Shown: positions 51,655 through 62,150 of the stretch, piece by piece
Layout: every line of letters starts with the position of its first letter
Numbering within the stretch: position 1 is the first letter of the stretch
Assembly: GCF_000420465.1 (NCBI RefSeq)
Contig: NZ_ATUZ01000001.1
Span: 1 to 64,000 of the forward strand
DNA: 64,000 nt
Reading direction: 5' to 3'
Source of the DNA: Desulfovibrio desulfuricans DSM 642
Lineage (GTDB): Bacteria > Desulfobacterota > Desulfovibrionia > Desulfovibrionales > Desulfovibrionaceae
Program-made: the position numbers and the translations under genes
Notes under the pieces: model-generated
What the model was told of the DNA's origin: nothing
The model's database searches: none
Seen by the model: only the letters and a program-made list of their open reading frames with translations

Positions 51655-52343
51655 ACACTTTTTTGTGTGTGGCGGGCACCGTGCTGGCATACGCGCTGGT
51701 GCGCAGCCTGTATATGCGGTACAAGCATCCGCTCATCAATATCGTGGCTGGCAGCGCCGCCATAGTCATTGCAGTGCTGGTGCTGTGCGATGTTCCCTAT
51801 GAAACCTATGAACCAGCCCGGCAGGTCATGACCTTGCTTATTGGCCCGGCAACGGTCAGCCTTGCGCTGCCCTTGTACCGCTATCGGCACCTGCTGTTGC
51901 GCAATGCCGTGCCCATTCTTGCAAGCGTGTGCACTGGGGCCTTTGCAGCCATGCTCTCTGCCGGGGTTATTGCCAGACTGGGCGGCCTGCCGGAAGACGT
52001 GGTAATTTCCATTCTTCCCAAGGGGGTTTCCATCCCCTTCGCCGTTGAGGTGGCATCCATGTATGGCGGCATCCCGTCCCTGACTGCGGCCTTTGTTGTG
52101 GCTACCGGTACGCTCGGCTCCCTTTTGGGTTTGTGGGGGCTGAACGTCATACGCATCAAGGATCCCTTTGCACGCGGCCTGACCATGGGCACAATTTCGC
52201 ATGCTCAGGGGACAGCCGTTGCCTTGCAGGAAGGGCAGGAACAGGGGGCGATGGGCGGCCTGGCCATGATTCTGGCAGGCATTCTTACTGCCGCTCTGGC
52301 GCCTGTGGCAGTCTGGATAGTGCAGCGGCTGCCACTGCTGTAG
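51642..52343 (+). CDS. CidB/LrgB-family membrane protein
   Basis: A 233-residue inner-membrane partner of the CidA-like protein. The family core GLPEDVVISILPKGVSIPFA followed by GGIPSLTAAFVVATG and GTISHAQGTAVALQEG is intact. The overlap of 13 bp with the preceding gene implies translational coupling. A strong terminator follows at 52379. Confidence 0.88.
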   Translation: MQIINTFLCVAGTVLAYALVRSLYMRYKHPLINIVAGSAAIVIAVLVLCDVPYETYEPARQVMTLLIGPATVSLALPLYRYRHLLLRNAVPILASVCTGAFAAMLSAGVIARLGGLPEDVVISILPKGVSIPFAVEVASMYGGIPSLTAAFVVATGTLGSLLGLWGLNVIRIKDPFARGLTMGTISHAQGTAVALQEGQEQGAMGGLAMILAGILTAALAPVAVWIVQRLPLL

Positions 52344-52378
52344 CTCTATCTGCTGCTCTTGCGAGGGCGAACTTTTTT

Positions 52379-52412
52379 GCGATGCGGTCGGCCTGCCGAC
52401 CGCATCGCTTTT
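52379..52412 (+). terminator. Rho-independent terminator after the cidB-like gene
   Basis: A 13-14 bp perfect stem GCGATGCGGTCGGC/GCCGACCGCATCGC (52379-52408) followed by TTTT on the plus strand. Confidence 0.85.
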
Positions 52413-52439
52413 GTACAGACTATTTCCAGCTTTTCTGGC

Positions 52440-55400
52440 TTAGTCAGGTTGAGTGGATTGACCTGAATCACCAGCCTGGCCAATCTGATCTGCCCGCCAT
52501 TCCAGCCACTGCACGGCCACTTCAATCAGGCGGTAGGGATCAATGGGTTTTGCAAGATGGTCGTTCATACCCGCTGCAAGGCTTTTTTCCCTGTCGCCCA
52601 CCATGCTGTCGGCGGTGAGAGCAATGATCGGCGTGTGGGCATAACGCGCCTGGGCGCGAAGCCGTTTTGCAGCTTCGATGCCGTCCATCTGAGGCATATG
52701 GATATCCATAAACACCATGGTGTAATCTGTTCCTTCCGCCTTTTGCAGCGCTTCAAGACCGGAACTGGCAATATCCACAACAAAGCCAGCTGATTCCAGC
52801 AATTCTCTGGCCACCAGCTGATTAACCTCGTTATCTTCGGCAAGCAGCACCCTGCGCCCTCTGTATTCGGCCGGGATGCGCAACTCCTGGGGCAGGCCGG
52901 ATGAATCTTCATCAACTACCCGCTGCCCAAAAACATCCAGGATGGCGTGTTGCAACAGTGAAGGGCTGACAGGCTTGATGAGAAAATGGCTGATGCCCTC
53001 GGCCTGAGCCTCTTCCATGATTTCTTCCCGCCCATAGGCAGTGACCATGATGACGGTAGGGATATAGGACAGTTCACGGCATCCGCGCAGCAGCCGCACC
53101 ACCTGAATGCCGTTATTGCCTGGCATCTTCCAGTCCATCAGCACCAGATCATAGGGGTCGCCGCTTTCTGCGGCGCTCACCAGTTCTTCCAGCGCGGCAT
53201 CGCCGCAGTCAGCCGTGCCGGACCGCAAACCCATATCTTCCAGCTCTTGCCGGAGAATTTCGCGGCTTGAGAAGGAATCGTCCACCACAAGCACCCTGCG
53301 CTCGGAAAGGTTTTTCATGGCCGGGACAGGCTTTCTCTGGGGATTTTCCTGCAAGTCCAGATTGACGGTAAAGTAAAACGTGCTGCCCTTGCCGAGCTCG
53401 CTTTCTGCGCCTATATCGCCCCCCATCATCTCCACAATCCGCTTGCTGATGGAAAGGCCAAGGCCGGTGCCGCCAAAACGCCGTGTTGTGGATGAATCCC
53501 CCTGGGTAAATTCCTGAAACAGCTTGTCCAGCTGCTCTTGCCCCATGCCAATGCCCGTGTCTGCCACAGTAAAACGCAGCTGCGCCTTCTGGTCTTTTTG
53601 CTCCTCAAGCGCAACGCGCACCACAACCTCGCCAGCAGGCGTGAACTTGATGGCATTGCCCACAAGATTAACCAGTACCTGCCCCAGCCGCAGAGGATCA
53701 CCCTTGAAAAACAGGGGAACCTCCCGGTCGATACGCAACAAAAGCTCAATATTTTTGCCGCCAGACTTGGTTGTATCCAGACTCGATAGTCCCAAAAGGA
53801 CTTCTTCCAGGTTAAAGTCCAAATATTCCATGTCCATGCGACCAGCTTCAATCTTGGAGAAATCCAGGATGTCGTCAATGATCCGCAAAAGGGATTTTGC
53901 GGAACTATCAATATTTTTCAAATAATTACGCTGTGTTGCATTAAGAGGCGTGCGCAGGGTCAAATGGGTAAGCCCCACAACGGCATTCATGGGGGTGCGG
54001 ATTTCATGGCTCATATTGGCAAGAAATTCGCTCTTGGCTTTGCTGGCCTGTTCTGCCGCCTGCTGGCTTTCCACAAGGTCGGTAATATCCCGACAATCTT
54101 CAATAATGCCAAGAAGCTCGCCATCCGGCGAAAGAAATGGCGTGGCAACCAGATCGCAAAATACCCATGTACCGTCTTTTTTTCGCCTCTGCTGGCGGAT
54201 GGCAGCCCGAGTCTCGCCGTTAAGAATGCGCTTGCCAACACAATCAGAGCCGCAGTCAGACCCACGGGGGTATTCACCGCACCAGTGCCCCACCATGTCT
54301 TCACGCGAGTAGCCAAAACAGTTTACGTAGGTATCGTTGACTTCCTTGACTATAAAGTTGCGGTCAATAACCCGCATGGCGCTGCCCGCAGCATTGAATA
54401 TCTGCGACATTTCCATTTGGGCACGGCGTAGGGCCTGTTCTGCGGCCCGGCGTTCCGTCACGTCTGTCCCCATGTAGACCATGCCGTAAACTGTACCGTC
54501 CGGCTCAAACAGCGGAACGCGCACAACATCCAGAATATGTTGTTCGCCAACGGCATCATACCGGACTTCTTCAGTTTTATGCACTTTACCGGTTTCTATA
54601 ACCAGTTTGTCCAAGCTCATCCCCTGTTCTGCAAGTTCAGGAGAAAGCAGATCGGCTATGTTTTTTCCCACAACGTAGGATTCGGCATAGCCCGTGAATG
54701 TTTCAAAAAACTTGTTCGCCATGATGTAGCGGGCTTGCGAATCCTTAAGCATCATGAGGCTTGGCAGGTTATCCACAATGCTGCGCAATTGCTGTTTGCG
54801 CTGCCACAGGGCTGAGGCGCTGGCTCTGGCCGCTTCCAGAGCTTTTTGCCGCTCTGCCGATTCCTGTGCGAGCTTGCGGTTCCAGATCAAAATAACCGCA
54901 AGCAGGCTGCCCAGAAACACTGCCGCCACCCCGCCGATCTGCAAAACGAGCATCCAGTTCATGGCGCGCTCAATCCGCAGATTGGCCCAGCGCTTCATGA
55001 TTGCGGCCATCTGCTCATGGGGGATGTTGTCCAGTGTTTTATTCAAGATTTCGACAAGCTGCGGCCAGTCTGAGCGCACGGCCACCCGGGCGGAATACTG
55101 CAACTGCGGCAGCAGGCCCACGCGCAGATCGCGCAGGTTTTTGTTCACCACCGCATATTCCACAGAAAGTGCAATGCCCACCATAGCATCGATCTGCCCG
55201 CCCTGCACCGCGGAAAGGCCCTCTATCAAGCTGGAGACCTCCACGATTTTTGATCGCGGCAACTGGGCGCGCAAATACCCTGCAAGGCCTGCATGATCAT
55301 GCACTGCCACACTTTTGCCGGCCAGATCGCCAGGGCTGGTGACCAAACGCTCGGAGTCAAGCGTTGCAACGGCTAGCGGCAGCTGCAAAAAAGGATTGGT

Positions 55401-56480
55401 AAACAGCCAGGGGCCGCCCTCTGGCGGCGTGCCTTCCAGAAAAGGCTCCACGTCCGCACGGCGGGGGCCTGTGGTTTCCTTCAGCACATCGGAAGAAACA
55501 GGCTGTATGGCAACATTAAGATAACGCCCCACAACCTGAATGAGGTTCATGCCAATACCGTTGTATGTGCCCTCGCTATCCATAAATTCAATGGGATGCC
55601 AATCATCTTCCAGGGCAACACGCAGGGTCTGATGGCTTGCCAGCCACTCCCTCTCAGCTGGGGTGAGTAGCAGGGAGCGAGGCATGTCGCCCCAAACGCG
55701 GTGCACGGGGTTACGAACCCACCGTTCTTCCAGTGCCACCATTTCAGCGCGTGATATGCGCGAAAGCCCTTCGTCCATCAAACGGGCAAGGTCGTCCCTG
55801 TTGCGCAGCACAGCCGGATGAAGGTTGCGCGAAAAAAGGGGAAAGGCCTGAGGCATAAAAAAGCTGTTAAGCCCCAACCGGTCAATTGTGCCATAAGCGG
55901 AAGGGAAGTTGCTCGCTATGCCGTCTGCCAGCCCGTTGGCCACAGACATGAACATTTCTGCCCCGTTGCGCACCACCATCAATTGAACCCTGGGGAAATG
56001 CTCCCGCATGTAATCTTCCTGCAACGAGCCTTCAAGCACGACAATGGTCGCATCCCCCAACTGGCTTGGGTCCGTAATTCTTTGCCCGGCAGAGGTTGAA
56101 AGCAAAAGCCCCCCCATACCGGGGGAAATGGCCGGGCCAAACTTTGCCCAGCGGGCTCTGTCGGGAGTGATATACATGCTGAAGTGGATGTCGGCCCGCC
56201 CCGAATGGAGGGCATCAAGAGAATCCTGCCAGTCGCCCATGATAAATCTCACAGGTCTGCCAACTTTTTCGCCCCACAGTCGCCACAGGTCAATCATCAA
56301 GCCGACAGGTTCTCCTGTTTTTGAAACAAAAGACAGCGGCTCGTTATCCTTCATGCAGACAATTGTGATGGGGTCGGCGCTGGCTGCCGTGGAAGAATCC
56401 GTAGCGCACAGTGTCAGATTCGCAGGAGCAAGAACCAGCAGAAGCAGGCAGCAGAAAGCGGTGTGGAAAAATTTGACCAT
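52440..56480 (-). CDS. BvgS-like hybrid sensor histidine kinase
   Basis: A 1346-residue inner-membrane kinase. After a signal peptide (1-25), two SBP_bac_3 Venus-flytrap sensor domains (about 37-265 and 280-505) precede a TM at 508-533. Two PAS domains (562-680, 688-803) follow, then HisKA with His825 ([10 protein letters not shown]), HATPase (about 930-1045, DTGIGM and GGTGLGLS), and two receivers with Asp1116 and Asp1259. No HPt domain follows the second receiver, unlike BvgS/EvgS, so a separate HPt protein is likely needed. The ligand is probably a small solute; no partner regulator is adjacent. Confidence 0.93.
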   Translation of the reverse strand: MVKFFHTAFCCLLLLVLAPANLTLCATDSSTAASADPITIVCMKDNEPLSFVSKTGEPVGLMIDLWRLWGEKVGRPVRFIMGDWQDSLDALHSGRADIHFSMYITPDRARWAKFGPAISPGMGGLLLSTSAGQRITDPSQLGDATIVVLEGSLQEDYMREHFPRVQLMVVRNGAEMFMSVANGLADGIASNFPSAYGTIDRLGLNSFFMPQAFPLFSRNLHPAVLRNRDDLARLMDEGLSRISRAEMVALEERWVRNPVHRVWGDMPRSLLLTPAEREWLASHQTLRVALEDDWHPIEFMDSEGTYNGIGMNLIQVVGRYLNVAIQPVSSDVLKETTGPRRADVEPFLEGTPPEGGPWLFTNPFLQLPLAVATLDSERLVTSPGDLAGKSVAVHDHAGLAGYLRAQLPRSKIVEVSSLIEGLSAVQGGQIDAMVGIALSVEYAVVNKNLRDLRVGLLPQLQYSARVAVRSDWPQLVEILNKTLDNIPHEQMAAIMKRWANLRIERAMNWMLVLQIGGVAAVFLGSLLAVILIWNRKLAQESAERQKALEAARASASALWQRKQQLRSIVDNLPSLMMLKDSQARYIMANKFFETFTGYAESYVVGKNIADLLSPELAEQGMSLDKLVIETGKVHKTEEVRYDAVGEQHILDVVRVPLFEPDGTVYGMVYMGTDVTERRAAEQALRRAQMEMSQIFNAAGSAMRVIDRNFIVKEVNDTYVNCFGYSREDMVGHWCGEYPRGSDCGSDCVGKRILNGETRAAIRQQRRKKDGTWVFCDLVATPFLSPDGELLGIIEDCRDITDLVESQQAAEQASKAKSEFLANMSHEIRTPMNAVVGLTHLTLRTPLNATQRNYLKNIDSSAKSLLRIIDDILDFSKIEAGRMDMEYLDFNLEEVLLGLSSLDTTKSGGKNIELLLRIDREVPLFFKGDPLRLGQVLVNLVGNAIKFTPAGEVVVRVALEEQKDQKAQLRFTVADTGIGMGQEQLDKLFQEFTQGDSSTTRRFGGTGLGLSISKRIVEMMGGDIGAESELGKGSTFYFTVNLDLQENPQRKPVPAMKNLSERRVLVVDDSFSSREILRQELEDMGLRSGTADCGDAALEELVSAAESGDPYDLVLMDWKMPGNNGIQVVRLLRGCRELSYIPTVIMVTAYGREEIMEEAQAEGISHFLIKPVSPSLLQHAILDVFGQRVVDEDSSGLPQELRIPAEYRGRRVLLAEDNEVNQLVARELLESAGFVVDIASSGLEALQKAEGTDYTMVFMDIHMPQMDGIEAAKRLRAQARYAHTPIIALTADSMVGDREKSLAAGMNDHLAKPIDPYRLIEVAVQWLEWRADQIGQAGDSGQSTQPD

Positions 56481-56776
56481 GGCTACCTCGCTGGTTCTCT
56501 TGCAGGAATTATACTTAATTTCTTATAGCAGTAACAGCCGCATTGCAATATTCTCCCCTTGCCATTGCCCTCCGCCAAAAAATTTCTTGCGAAACGGGAT
56601 GTTGCAGGGGCAAAGATACGCGCAACCGCATATGAATGCCCTGCCGGGATCAGGCTCAGGAGCGCGCTTTGACGCGCCTGGCCCGACAGGGATATGATTG
56701 GCGTGCGTAATTGCGCAGACGCGGGCTCTCCGCCTTGCTCCGCAAGGAGCCCACATGCTGGATCAATGAGGTATGT

Positions 56777-57760
56777 ATGTATATTATCACTGGTGGCGCA
56801 GGTTTTATCGGCAGCGCCATGCTCTGGCGGCTGAACCAGGCAGGCATAACCGACATACTGGTGGTGGATAACCTCGGTTCAACGGAAAAGTGGAAGAATC
56901 TCGTTAACCGGCGATACTCCCGCTATGTACACAGGTCTGAATTTCTGGAAATGCTGCGCGCCAACACGCTGGGCGGCAAGGTAGAGGCAATCGTGCACAT
57001 GGGCGCCTGTTCTTCCACCACAGAAAAGGACGCAGACTTTCTGATGGCCAACAACACGGCCTATACTGTGGAGCTGTGCAGATTTGCCCTGGAACACGGA
57101 GCGCGCTTTATCAATGCCGGGTCAGCCGCTACATACGGGGATGGCTCACAGGGGTTCTCTGACAGGCCGGAAACGACCCGCCGCCTCAAGCCCCTGAACA
57201 TGTATGGCTACTCCAAACACCTTTTCGATTTGTGGCTGCTGGATAACAAACTTACAGAGAGCGTGGCCAGCCTCAAGTTTTTCAACGTCTACGGCCCCAA
57301 TGAATACCACAAGGGCGACATGCGCAGCGTGGCCTGCAAGGCCTTTTATGAAATCAGCACTACGGGGAGTTTGCGGCTTTTCAGATCAAACACGCCGGAT
57401 TTTGCCGATGGCGGCCAGATGCGCGATTTTGTCTACGTGAAGGATTGCGTGGAGTTGATGTTCTGGCTGCTTGAAAACCCGGCAACCAATGGCATTCTCA
57501 ATGTTGGCACGGGCAAGGCCCGGAGCTGGAACGACCTGGCCTGTGCCATATTTGCCGCATTAGGCAAAAAGCCTCAGATTGAATATATGGACATGCCAGA
57601 AGCCTTGCGCGGAAAATACCAGAACTTCACCCAGGCGGATATGAGCTGGATGCAGGAAACAAACTGCCCAGTGCGCTTTACATCGCTGGAACAGGGCATT
57701 GCGGACTATGTGGGCAACTATCTGGCCCAGAGCGATCCCTATCTTGAAATGCCCGCCTGA
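56777..57760 (+). CDS. hldD: ADP-L-glycero-D-manno-heptose 6-epimerase HldD
   Basis: A 327-residue NADP-dependent epimerase for the inner-core heptose of LPS. It begins MYIITGGAGFIGSAMLW, has AGSAATYGDGSQGF, the catalytic YGYSKHLFD (Tyr-x3-Lys) and FNVYGPNEYHKGDMRS, which is specific for HldD. ATG 56777 is chosen with GAGGT upstream; the open frame extends 22 codons further without similarity. It converges on the rml operon. Confidence 0.94.
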   Translation: MYIITGGAGFIGSAMLWRLNQAGITDILVVDNLGSTEKWKNLVNRRYSRYVHRSEFLEMLRANTLGGKVEAIVHMGACSSTTEKDADFLMANNTAYTVELCRFALEHGARFINAGSAATYGDGSQGFSDRPETTRRLKPLNMYGYSKHLFDLWLLDNKLTESVASLKFFNVYGPNEYHKGDMRSVACKAFYEISTTGSLRLFRSNTPDFADGGQMRDFVYVKDCVELMFWLLENPATNGILNVGTGKARSWNDLACAIFAALGKKPQIEYMDMPEALRGKYQNFTQADMSWMQETNCPVRFTSLEQGIADYVGNYLAQSDPYLEMPA

Positions 57761-57832
57761 TTAAATGCAGCGGGCACATACCCAAGCGGGTAAAACTCTG
57801 ATGGGGGAATGCCGCAGTCATCTGCAAATGGT

Positions 57833-58378
57833 TCAGCGGTCTGCGGCCTGCATGGCCTCAGCCCACAGCGGAGCAGCCTGATCCTTGGCTGAAAGCAGAG
57901 GTTCGTCCACGGGCCAGACAACGCCCAGGGTCGGGTCGTTCCAGCGGATGGCCGCTTCGTCCTCAGGGCAGTAGTAATCTGTGCACTTGTAGTGAAAATG
58001 GGCAATTTCGCTGGTCACGACAAAGCCATGCGCTAAACCGGGCTGCACCCACATCTGCCACTGGTTTTGCTGCGAAAGCTCTACACCAAACCACTTGCCG
58101 AACGTGAGGGAATCCCGCCGAATATCCACAGCCACATCAAATACGCTGCCCAGCGAAACATAGACCAGTTTGCCCTGAGGGCGTGTTTTCTGATAATGCA
58201 GGCCGCGCAGAATGCCACGGGCGGACATGGAATGGTTATCCTGCACAAAGGGCATATCAATGCCTGCCGCCTCGTAGCGTTGCTGCTGCCAGGTTTCCAC
58301 AAAATAACCGCGTTGATCACCCCATACCTTGGGTTTGATCAAGAGCACCCCGGCAATCGGCGTCTGAACTACTTCCAC
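57833..58378 (-). CDS. rmlC: dTDP-4-dehydrorhamnose 3,5-epimerase RmlC
   Basis: A 181-residue cupin enzyme in dTDP-rhamnose synthesis. [20 protein letters not shown], the [21 protein letters not shown] segment and the GLAHGF...C motif with the conserved His are intact. It overlaps the end of rmlA by 10 bp and ends the minus-strand operon. Confidence 0.95.
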   Translation of the reverse strand: MEVVQTPIAGVLLIKPKVWGDQRGYFVETWQQQRYEAAGIDMPFVQDNHSMSARGILRGLHYQKTRPQGKLVYVSLGSVFDVAVDIRRDSLTFGKWFGVELSQQNQWQMWVQPGLAHGFVVTSEIAHFHYKCTDYYCPEDEAAIRWNDPTLGVVWPVDEPLLSAKDQAAPLWAEAMQAADR

Positions 58379-59262
58379 AGCCCAATCCCCGTATCCACAA
58401 GTTCAAGAAGATATTTCCCGTAGCCGGTCTTGGCCATGGGTTTTGCCAGTGCGCGCACGGCGTCTGCATCAATATAGCCGTTGCGCCAGGCTATTTCCTC
58501 CAGGCAGGCCACTTTGAGCCCCTGGCGTTTTTCTACCGCCTGCACAAAGGCTCCGGCATCCATGAGGGAATCATGCGTGCCGGTATCAAGCCAGGCAATG
58601 CCCCGCCCCATAAGCTCCACATGCAGATTGCCCTGCTGCAGATAGGCGTTGTTCACATCCGTGATTTCCAGTTCGCCCCGGGCCGAGGGGCGGACGGCGC
58701 GGGCGAGATCCAGCACCTTTTGGTCATAAAAGTACAGGCCTGTCACCGCAAAGTTGGATTTGGGGAGGGCTGGTTTTTCTTCAATGCTGACCACATGCCG
58801 CTGATCGTCAAATTCCACTACGCCGTAACGCTCAGGATCGCGCACATGGTAGCCAAAAATGGTCGCTCCGCATTCGCGGGCCATGGCTGCGCGTGTAAGT
58901 GTTGGCAATCCATGGCCGAAGAAAACATTATCCCCCAAAATCAGGCAGGTGTTGTGCCCTGCAATGTGGTCTTCCGCCAACAAAAAAGCCTGGGCCAGCC
59001 CTTCAGGACGGGGTTGCACGATGTAGCTGAAATTGCAGCCCAGTTGCGAGCCGTCGTGCAGCAAAGCCTTATAGAGGGGCAGGTGCTCTGGGGTGGAAAT
59101 AAGGCAGATATCCCGAATGCCCGCCATCATCAGAATAGACAGCGGGTAGTAAATCATGGGTTTGTCATAGATGGGCATGAGTTGCTTGCTCACGCTCAGA
59201 GTCAATGGATACAGGCGCGAGCCAGAGCCCCCTGCCAGAACAATTCCTTTCCAGCCGCTCAT
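58369..59262 (-). CDS. rmlA: Glucose-1-phosphate thymidylyltransferase RmlA
   Basis: A 297-residue nucleotidyltransferase, the first enzyme of dTDP-rhamnose synthesis. The signature [20 protein letters not shown] is at the N-terminus, with [29 protein letters not shown] and the [13 protein letters not shown] region. ATG 59262 (MSGWKG) follows a GGGGGCGGC stretch. It lies between rmlB and rmlC with a 14-bp gap and a 10-bp overlap. Confidence 0.95.
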   Translation of the reverse strand: MSGWKGIVLAGGSGSRLYPLTLSVSKQLMPIYDKPMIYYPLSILMMAGIRDICLISTPEHLPLYKALLHDGSQLGCNFSYIVQPRPEGLAQAFLLAEDHIAGHNTCLILGDNVFFGHGLPTLTRAAMARECGATIFGYHVRDPERYGVVEFDDQRHVVSIEEKPALPKSNFAVTGLYFYDQKVLDLARAVRPSARGELEITDVNNAYLQQGNLHVELMGRGIAWLDTGTHDSLMDAGAFVQAVEKRQGLKVACLEEIAWRNGYIDADAVRALAKPMAKTGYGKYLLELVDTGIGLWK

Positions 59263-59276
59263 GCCGCCCCCGTCTT

Positions 59277-60356
59277 TCAGTTGGCCCCACCGCAAGCGCG
59301 ATGGGCGTAGTTGGCTGCAATCCATTTTCTGTAAGCGCCGCTGCGGACATTTTCAACCCACGCGGTATTTTCAAGATACCAGCGAACGGTTTCACGCAGT
59401 CCGGAATCAAACTTGTGGGTCGGCTTCCAGCCAAGCTCCGCTTCTATTCTGCTGCAGTCTATGGCGTACCGAAAATCATGACCGGGCCTGTCGGCCACAT
59501 ATGCAATTTGATCGGCATAAGGCCCGCGAACCGAGGGAACCAACTGGTCAAGGATGGCGCACACGGCCAGCACAACCTCAAGGTTGGTCTTTTCCGCATG
59601 CCCGCCGATGTTGTAACAACGCCCCACCCTGCCCGCTTCAAGCACGCGGGCTATGGCAGCGCAATGGTCCTCTACATGCAGCCAGTCGCGAATATTGGCC
59701 CCCTTGCCGTAGACAGGCAAAGGCTTGCCGTCAAGGGCATTGCAGATCATCAGGGGAATGAGTTTTTCAGGGAACTGGCGCGGCCCGTAATTATTGGAAC
59801 AATTGGTGAGCAGCACCGGGAGGCCGTAGGTTTCGTGAAAGGCGCGCGCCATATGGTCGCTGGCGGCCTTGGACGCAGAATATGGGCTGTTGGGGCTGTA
59901 GGGGGTCGCTTCTGTAAAAGGCGGATCGCCCGGCTGCAACGCGCCATAGACCTCATCGGTAGACACGTGCAGAAAACGAAAGGCTGAAGCGCGCTCCGCA
60001 GGCAGAGTTCGCCACCACTGGGCAGCCACCCTCAGCAGCGTGGCCGTACCCAGCACATTGGTGCGCACAAAAGCCTCGGGATCAACAATGGAACGGTCAA
60101 CGTGGCTTTCCGCAGCAAAATTCACGATGGCATCGGGCTGGAAGGCTTCCAGCAGCCAGGCAACCAGCTCGGCATTGCCGATGTCGCCGCGCACAAAGAC
60201 GTAATCCGGGTCGCCATTCAGCGTTGCCAGATTCGCAGGATTGCCAGCGTAGGTCAGCTTGTCGAGGTTAACCACACGCACACCCTGCCGCCGGGCCTGA
60301 AGGACGTAACAGGACCCGATAAAACCCGAACCGCCGGTAACCAGCTGACAGGGCAT
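59277..60356 (-). CDS. rmlB: dTDP-glucose 4,6-dehydratase RmlB
   Basis: A 359-residue SDR enzyme. [14 protein letters not shown] gives the NAD fold, followed by [19 protein letters not shown] with the catalytic Asp-Glu, and the YSASK motif. ATG 60356 fits the family start (M-x3-LVTGG). A TTG at 60368, directly after the upstream stop codon, has GGAGG seven bases upstream and might be the real start, adding four residues. Confidence 0.94.
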   Translation of the reverse strand: MPCQLVTGGSGFIGSCYVLQARRQGVRVVNLDKLTYAGNPANLATLNGDPDYVFVRGDIGNAELVAWLLEAFQPDAIVNFAAESHVDRSIVDPEAFVRTNVLGTATLLRVAAQWWRTLPAERASAFRFLHVSTDEVYGALQPGDPPFTEATPYSPNSPYSASKAASDHMARAFHETYGLPVLLTNCSNNYGPRQFPEKLIPLMICNALDGKPLPVYGKGANIRDWLHVEDHCAAIARVLEAGRVGRCYNIGGHAEKTNLEVVLAVCAILDQLVPSVRGPYADQIAYVADRPGHDFRYAIDCSRIEAELGWKPTHKFDSGLRETVRWYLENTAWVENVRSGAYRKWIAANYAHRACGGAN

Positions 60357-60369
60357 GCGCGCGTTCAAA

Positions 60370-61680
60370 TTACAGCCTCCAGAGATCAAACCCGGCATCA
60401 AGCATTTCCTGCTTGTTCCAGAACCCCTTGATATCCATAAGCGTAACCGCATCGCCTGCAAACATGGCGCGTATGGCCGCATGATCAAGCTGGCGGAAAC
60501 TCTCGTGCGATACAGCCAGGATAAGAACATCCAGATTTTTGAGATCGCTCAGGGGCAATAACGTCTGCCCGTATTCGTGATGGGCTTCCGCAGCATCGGC
60601 CTCGGGATCATGCACCAGAGCCGTGATGCCGTATTCCTTCAGTTCCGCTATGATGTCCACCACGCGGGTATTGCGGATGTCTGGCACATTTTCCTTGAAC
60701 GTAAAACCCAGCAGGCCCACGCGCGCGCCCTTGACGTGTTTGTCCGCATTGATGAGGCGTTTGACGCAGATTTCAGCCACATACTTGCCCATGCCGTCGT
60801 TGATGCGGCGGCCTGCAAGAATAACCTCGGGGTGGCAGCCGATTTCTTCGGCCTTGTAGGTCAGGTAATAGGGGTCCACGCCAATGCAGTGCCCACCCAC
60901 AAGCCCCGGACGGAACGGCAGGAAGTTCCACTTGCTGCCTGCGGCCTCAAGCACTTCCAGCGTATCGATGCCCATGCGGTTGAAAATAAGGGCCAATTCG
61001 TTCATCAGGGCGATGTTGATATCACGCTGCGTGTTTTCAATAACCTTGGCGGCCTCGGCCACCTTTATGCACGAAGCCCTGTGGATGCCCGCCGTCACCA
61101 CCGCGCCATAGACCTTAACCAGCAGGTCTGCGGTGGGGGCGTCAGAGCCGGAAACAACCTTGCGGATGGTTTCAAGCCGGTGAACCTTGTCACCAGGATT
61201 GATGCGCTCGGGTGAATACCCCACGGTAAAATCCGCAGGAAAGCGCATGCCGGATTCTTTTTCCAGCAGGGGGATGCATTCGTCCTCGGTAACGCCAGGG
61301 TATACCGTAGACTCATAGCACACCACGCAGCCCTTGGGCATATGGCGTCCAACCGTGCGACTGGCGCCCACCACAGGCGTAAGATCGGGCTGTCGGTGAC
61401 TGTCTACCGGGGTAGGCACGGCCACGATGATCACTCCCGCCTTGGCAAGCTCGGCTGCATCGCTGGTAAAACGGGCCGTGCTGGCGGCAAGGGAAGCATC
61501 GTCAACCTCATTGGTGGCATCGTGCCCCTTGTTGAGTGCATCTACCCGCGCCACGTTGATATCAAAGCCAATGACATCAAAGTGATGGGAAAGGGCAACA
61601 GCCAAGGGCAAGCCCACATAACCCAGACCAACCACAGCCACGGAAGATTTTTTTGCCAACAGGTCTTCAAATGAAACCAT
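60370..61680 (-). CDS. UDP-sugar dehydrogenase (TviB/WbpO-like, nucleotide-sugar 6-dehydrogenase)
   Basis: A 436-residue NAD-dependent enzyme that oxidises C6 of a UDP-N-acetylhexosamine or UDP-hexose. VVGLGYVGLPLAVALS, VAVPTPVD, YESTVYPGVTE and GGHCIGVDPYYLTYKAEEIG with the catalytic Cys are all present. The pattern is closest to TviB/CapL/WbpO-type dehydrogenases, giving a uronic acid for polysaccharide. It heads the operon; the stop (TAA at 60370-60372) immediately precedes the rmlB start region. Confidence 0.9.
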   Translation of the reverse strand: MVSFEDLLAKKSSVAVVGLGYVGLPLAVALSHHFDVIGFDINVARVDALNKGHDATNEVDDASLAASTARFTSDAAELAKAGVIIVAVPTPVDSHRQPDLTPVVGASRTVGRHMPKGCVVCYESTVYPGVTEDECIPLLEKESGMRFPADFTVGYSPERINPGDKVHRLETIRKVVSGSDAPTADLLVKVYGAVVTAGIHRASCIKVAEAAKVIENTQRDINIALMNELALIFNRMGIDTLEVLEAAGSKWNFLPFRPGLVGGHCIGVDPYYLTYKAEEIGCHPEVILAGRRINDGMGKYVAEICVKRLINADKHVKGARVGLLGFTFKENVPDIRNTRVVDIIAELKEYGITALVHDPEADAAEAHHEYGQTLLPLSDLKNLDVLILAVSHESFRQLDHAAIRAMFAGDAVTLMDIKGFWNKQEMLDAGFDLWRL

Positions 61681-62150
61681 CTGATTGTCCTCAATACTAC
61701 TGGATTCCTTCTAAAGGAACCACAGACGCAATCTTGTGTGAAGTAAAAAAGTCCGCATCGCAGCGTGGGCCGACATGCCGCATGAACAGTAAAGCTGCAA
61801 CACCTTTGAACACTCTGTGATCACCTGATTTTCAAGAAAAGAACAAAAATCACATGAAAATCAGCATGCTTTTTTTCAGGCCCATTCCGTTATTTCAGAC
61901 GGCCCAGCCCCTATGGGCCTCGGCGGCAACGAGTAGTATTGGACTGTCCACTGAATGGACGGCCTGCATACATTCAACGGATCTGCATTATGCAGCCGCG
62001 CCAAGGCAATGCAACAAAGAAAATTACACTAATGGCAGCGCATTGAAAAGAGAGAAATGAGCAACATCCCGCTCCACAATCAAACGCTGCACAGGCAGGC
62101 TCTGGAGGTATTCCCCTTGCGTATGAAAACTACCGCGATTCCCAGCCCTG
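61681..62150. other. Promoter region of the rml operon
   Basis: A 470-bp gap between the glycosyltransferase end and the nucleotide-sugar dehydrogenase start, both on the minus strand. It contains the short palindrome GTGATCAC (61817-61824) and a small hairpin GTCCA-N5-TGGAC (61946-61960). TTGAAA appears on the minus strand about 17 bp before TGTTCA near 61820, a weak promoter candidate. No gene is seen. Confidence 0.4.
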
